Source: Streptomyces aurantiacus
Lineage (GTDB): Bacteria > Actinomycetota > Actinomycetes > Streptomycetales > Streptomycetaceae
Length of the DNA stretch: 64,000 nt
NCBI RefSeq assembly: GCF_027107535.1
Contig: NZ_CP114283.1
Location: 4,154,001-4,218,000 of the forward strand
Direction of reading: 5' to 3'
Shown here: positions 61,498-64,000 of the stretch, piece after piece
Position numbering within the stretch: position 1 is the stretch's first letter
Layout of the letters: each line of letters opens with the position of its first letter
Position numbers and translations under genes: made by a program
Notes under the pieces: model-generated
What the model was told of the DNA's origin: nothing
The model's input: the letters and a program-made list of their open reading frames with translations, nothing else
The model's database searches: none

Positions 61498-64000
61498 TCA
61501 CGCCAGGATCTCAACGTACCCGTCAGTCCCGTGCACACGGATGCGTTGCCCGTCCCGGATCAGCCGGGTGGCCTGCTCCACGCCCACGACGGACGGCAAG
61601 CCGTACTCCCGGGCAATCACCGCCCCATGGGTCATCAGCCCGCCCACCTCAGTCACCAGGCCCGCGATTCCGACGAACAGCGGCGACCAGCTGGGATCCG
61701 TGTACGTCGTGACCAGGATGTCGCCCGCCTCAAGATCGGCCTCCGCCATGTCGAGGATGACGCGCGCCCTGCCCTCGACGGTCCCGGCAGAAACAGGGAG
61801 CCCGACCAGGGCGCCGGCCGGCACGTCTTCGCGCCGGTACGACCCGGTGACAGCCTCGCCGTCCGAGGTGAGGACCCGGGGCGGGGTGAGCGCCTCGTAC
61901 GACCGGAAAGCGTCCTTGCGCTGCTGGATGAGCTGGTCATCCACCTCTTGCGAGCGCACGACGTCATGGAGCTCCTGGAACGTGAGGTAGAAAATGTCCT
62001 CCTTCTCAGGAAGGACGCCGGCCTGCACGAGGCGCTTGCCCTCCTCGAGCAGAGCCTGCTTGTAGACGAAGTAGCGGCTGACGATGCCGTACTTGGGGTA
62101 CTCCCGGTATCCGATGAAGGTGCGGACCCGGTCGATCATCCGCTTGGCTTCACCGGCCTTTTGGTCCCCGTCCGGCAGGGACCGCAGGCGTGACAGCACA
62201 TCCTGTTCCTTCTCCCACGCCTTCTGCCGGCCTTCCTCGAAACGACGCTCGGCGGCGCCCGGCTCGAAGTTCCTGACGTTGTCGAGGATCACGGGGACGA
62301 GCGTGGCGGGGCGCTCGCGCCAGCGAGGCCTCGTGATGTCGATCTCCCCGACGCAGCGCATGCCGTACTGGTCGAGATAGGCCCCAATGGCATCGCGCGC
62401 TTCGGCCCCGCCCGCGAGCTTCGCCAGTTCGTCCAGGAAGCCCTCGTCCCGGTCGCCCTGCAGGAACGCCACCACTTCCGGATGGGGGCGGATCACGTCC
62501 GCGACGTCGAGCAGCGCCAGGCCCATCTCCGACGTGACGTTGTCGGGGGCGGACAGCGTGAGCGTGTCAGCCGCGCTCTTCTCGCCCAGCCACTCCTGCA
62601 GCTTGTCGTTGAGCCACCACGTGGCCTCCATGCCGGCCATGATCACCTGCATGCTCAGCGGGTCACTGAGGACTCGCTTGTGCTCCTCGAAGGCTTCCCG
62701 CAGGAAGTCGAACAGTGCCTCTCCGGTCTTCGTCCGGATGTCACGTTCCAGGGTGGCGATGGACGCCTGGCTGCGCTCGATCAGCTCGGTGACGATGGCC
62801 GGATCGGTCTCGATCGGGGTCGGCGCGCTGCCGGCCGACCGCCCGGCGGGAGGCGTGTCCGGAAGTGTCGGGACGAAATCGACACGGTCGAGGACGGTCT
62901 CCAGCGCGTCCCTGACCAGCGGATCACCTCTCCCTATGAGGTCCAGGAGGCCGACGCGGGTCGCGGGTGAGGCGAGGCGCTGGGTGACGTCGACGAACAG
63001 CCTCCCGCCGGCCTCGTGCATCGGCGCCATGGCAGTCAACTGCCACATGGAGAACCCCAGGGGCTTCATGGCGTCGGTCATCATCTGCTGGTGGCCGACG
63101 GAGACGTAGACGTGATTGTCCTGGTCGTCGGTCTCGGGGATGGGGAACAACGTCGTGATCGGACGGCTCTGAACGATCTGGAAGTCACCATCGAGCAGGC
63201 ACCATTCGATGTCCTGCGGGCGGCCGAAGTGTGCTTCGATCCGCCGCCCCAGCTGCACGAGCCGCACAACCTGCGCATCGGTCAGCGACGGCTGCTCCTG
63301 CTGCCGCAGGTCGATCGGCACTTCGTGCGTACCGCCGGCGGGCAGGGCGTGCACGGCACGCTGCTTGGCAGCAATCGTCTTGGCGACGACTTCGCCGTGC
63401 CGCACTGTGAACACGTCCGGGTTCACCAGTCCGGAGACCAGGGCCTCGCCGAGGCCGAAGCCCGCGTCCACGGTGGCGACCTTCCGGTTGCCCGTGACGG
63501 GGTCGGCCGTGAACAGGATGCCGGCCGCATGGGGGATGACCATCTGCTGGACGACCACCGCCATGTGGACCGTACGGTGGTCGATGCCGTTCCGCCGGCG
63601 GTAGGCCACGGCCCGCTCGGTGAACAGCGAGGCCCAGCAGCGGCTGATGTGCTGGAGGACCGCTGCCGGTCCCACGACGTTCAGGTACGTGTCCTGCTGG
63701 CCGGCGAAGGAGGCCGTCGGCAGGTCCTCCGCCGTTGCGCTGGACCGGACGGCGTAGGCGGACCGCTCGCCGAACCGGGTGAGCGAGTGGGTGATCGCCT
63801 CCGCGAGATCGCCTGGAATGGCGATCCCTTCGACGGTCCGGCGGATCTGCGCGCTGAGAGTGCGGATCGCCTCGCGGTCGTCCGGGTCGAGGCGCGACAA
63901 CTGGTCGAGCTGATCGTCGATCGACGACGCTTCCGCCATGATTCGCCGGAAGGCGTTCGTCGTCACGCAGAAGCCGGTTGGCACACGGATGCCGTCGATC
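61498..64000 (-). CDS. rph: Rifampin phosphotransferase (5' end outside window)
   Basis: About 833 codons are present and the frame continues past the edge (IDGIRVPTGFCVTTNAFRRIM at the last bases). It shows an N-terminal ATP-grasp module (SSATAEDLPTASFAGQQDTYLN, LFTADPVTGNRKV, EWCLLDGDFQIVQSRP), a large rifampin-binding middle region, and the PEP-synthase-like C-terminal domain with the swivelling His in GGLMTHGAVIAREYGLP. These enzymes transfer the beta-phosphate of ATP to the C21 hydroxyl of rifampin, using ATP and water. A rifamycin-associated element should lie upstream of its start but is outside the window. Together with rox-like 13646-15076 two rifamycin-inactivation genes occur. Confidence 0.95.
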   Translation of the reverse strand, partial: IDGIRVPTGFCVTTNAFRRIMAEASSIDDQLDQLSRLDPDDREAIRTLSAQIRRTVEGIAIPGDLAEAITHSLTRFGERSAYAVRSSATAEDLPTASFAGQQDTYLNVVGPAAVLQHISRCWASLFTERAVAYRRRNGIDHRTVHMAVVVQQMVIPHAAGILFTADPVTGNRKVATVDAGFGLGEALVSGLVNPDVFTVRHGEVVAKTIAAKQRAVHALPAGGTHEVPIDLRQQEQPSLTDAQVVRLVQLGRRIEAHFGRPQDIEWCLLDGDFQIVQSRPITTLFPIPETDDQDNHVYVSVGHQQMMTDAMKPLGFSMWQLTAMAPMHEAGGRLFVDVTQRLASPATRVGLLDLIGRGDPLVRDALETVLDRVDFVPTLPDTPPAGRSAGSAPTPIETDPAIVTELIERSQASIATLERDIRTKTGEALFDFLREAFEEHKRVLSDPLSMQVIMAGMEATWWLNDKLQEWLGEKSAADTLTLSAPDNVTSEMGLALLDVADVIRPHPEVVAFLQGDRDEGFLDELAKLAGGAEARDAIGAYLDQYGMRCVGEIDITRPRWRERPATLVPVILDNVRNFEPGAAERRFEEGRQKAWEKEQDVLSRLRSLPDGDQKAGEAKRMIDRVRTFIGYREYPKYGIVSRYFVYKQALLEEGKRLVQAGVLPEKEDIFYLTFQELHDVVRSQEVDDQLIQQRKDAFRSYEALTPPRVLTSDGEAVTGSYRREDVPAGALVGLPVSAGTVEGRARVILDMAEADLEAGDILVTTYTDPSWSPLFVGIAGLVTEVGGLMTHGAVIAREYGLPSVVGVEQATRLIRDGQRIRVHGTDGYVEILA

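Overview
The window is high-GC DNA with strong G/C bias at third codon positions, frequent GTG starts, GGAGG-type ribosome binding sites and families typical of Streptomyces: a LapA-domain protein, a DUF6083-like protein, a DUF574-type methyltransferase, a DUF4232 lipoprotein, an SGNH hydrolase and MocR/TetR regulators. It looks like a Streptomyces chromosome segment, more accessory arm than core, because there are no rRNA, tRNA, ribosomal-protein or replication genes and most loci are one to three genes long. The species cannot be named from this sequence alone.

Layout. 1-5.2 kb: end of an MFS-like transporter, a TerB-like protein, a secreted SGNH hydrolase, a type II NADH dehydrogenase-like flavoprotein and a secreted cupin. 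5.2-8.1 kb (minus): a two-gene unit of a small helical protein and a TPR-containing NB-ARC (NLR/STAND) ATPase, each with a short Gly/Ala/Asn-rich motif where the two genes meet, like the amyloid-signalling NLR pairs described in actinobacteria. 8.4-13 kb: HAD hydrolase, carboxymuconolactone-decarboxylase-like protein, an ABC-F ribosome-protection gene behind a 9-codon leader ORF and 300-nt leader, and a MOSC protein. 13-15.6 kb: a secreted SH3-like protein and a rifamycin monooxygenase (rox-like) whose upstream region has an inverted repeat matching the rifamycin-associated element. The window ends inside a rifampin phosphotransferase (rph), so two enzymes that inactivate the same drug class are encoded.

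15.5-31.5 kb: small secreted, membrane and ankyrin proteins, SRPBCC and NTF2-like proteins, ADP-ribosylglycohydrolase, a TetR regulator with a perfect palindrome upstream, a ClC channel, LapA, an uncharacterised HTH-like protein, a compact KAS III-ACP-alpha/beta hydrolase operon, and a methyltransferase. 31.5-41.9 kb: Rieske oxygenase, a secreted arabinan-type GH43 with AbfB module, an aldo/keto reductase divergent from a MocR regulator, a kinase-fold phosphotransferase, a secreted alginate-lyase-like enzyme, a frameshifted DUF664 (DinB) pseudogene and a secreted SapA-like protein.

42-64 kb: an extracellular-type ligand-binding protein without a signal peptide, a GlsB/YeaQ membrane protein, a gene split by one TGA, a cyclophilin, an MMPL exporter-histidine kinase-response regulator operon, an FG-GAP protein, small membrane proteins, a sigma factor fused to an anti-sigma-like zinc motif, one membrane segment and a long extracytoplasmic region, a DUF4232 lipoprotein, an HTH-like protein, a VOC protein, a second phosphotransferase and rph. 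Themes are antibiotic self-protection (ABC-F, rox, rph, MMPL), environmental sensing, and secreted hydrolases. Several perfect long hairpins mark gene ends, mostly between convergent genes.
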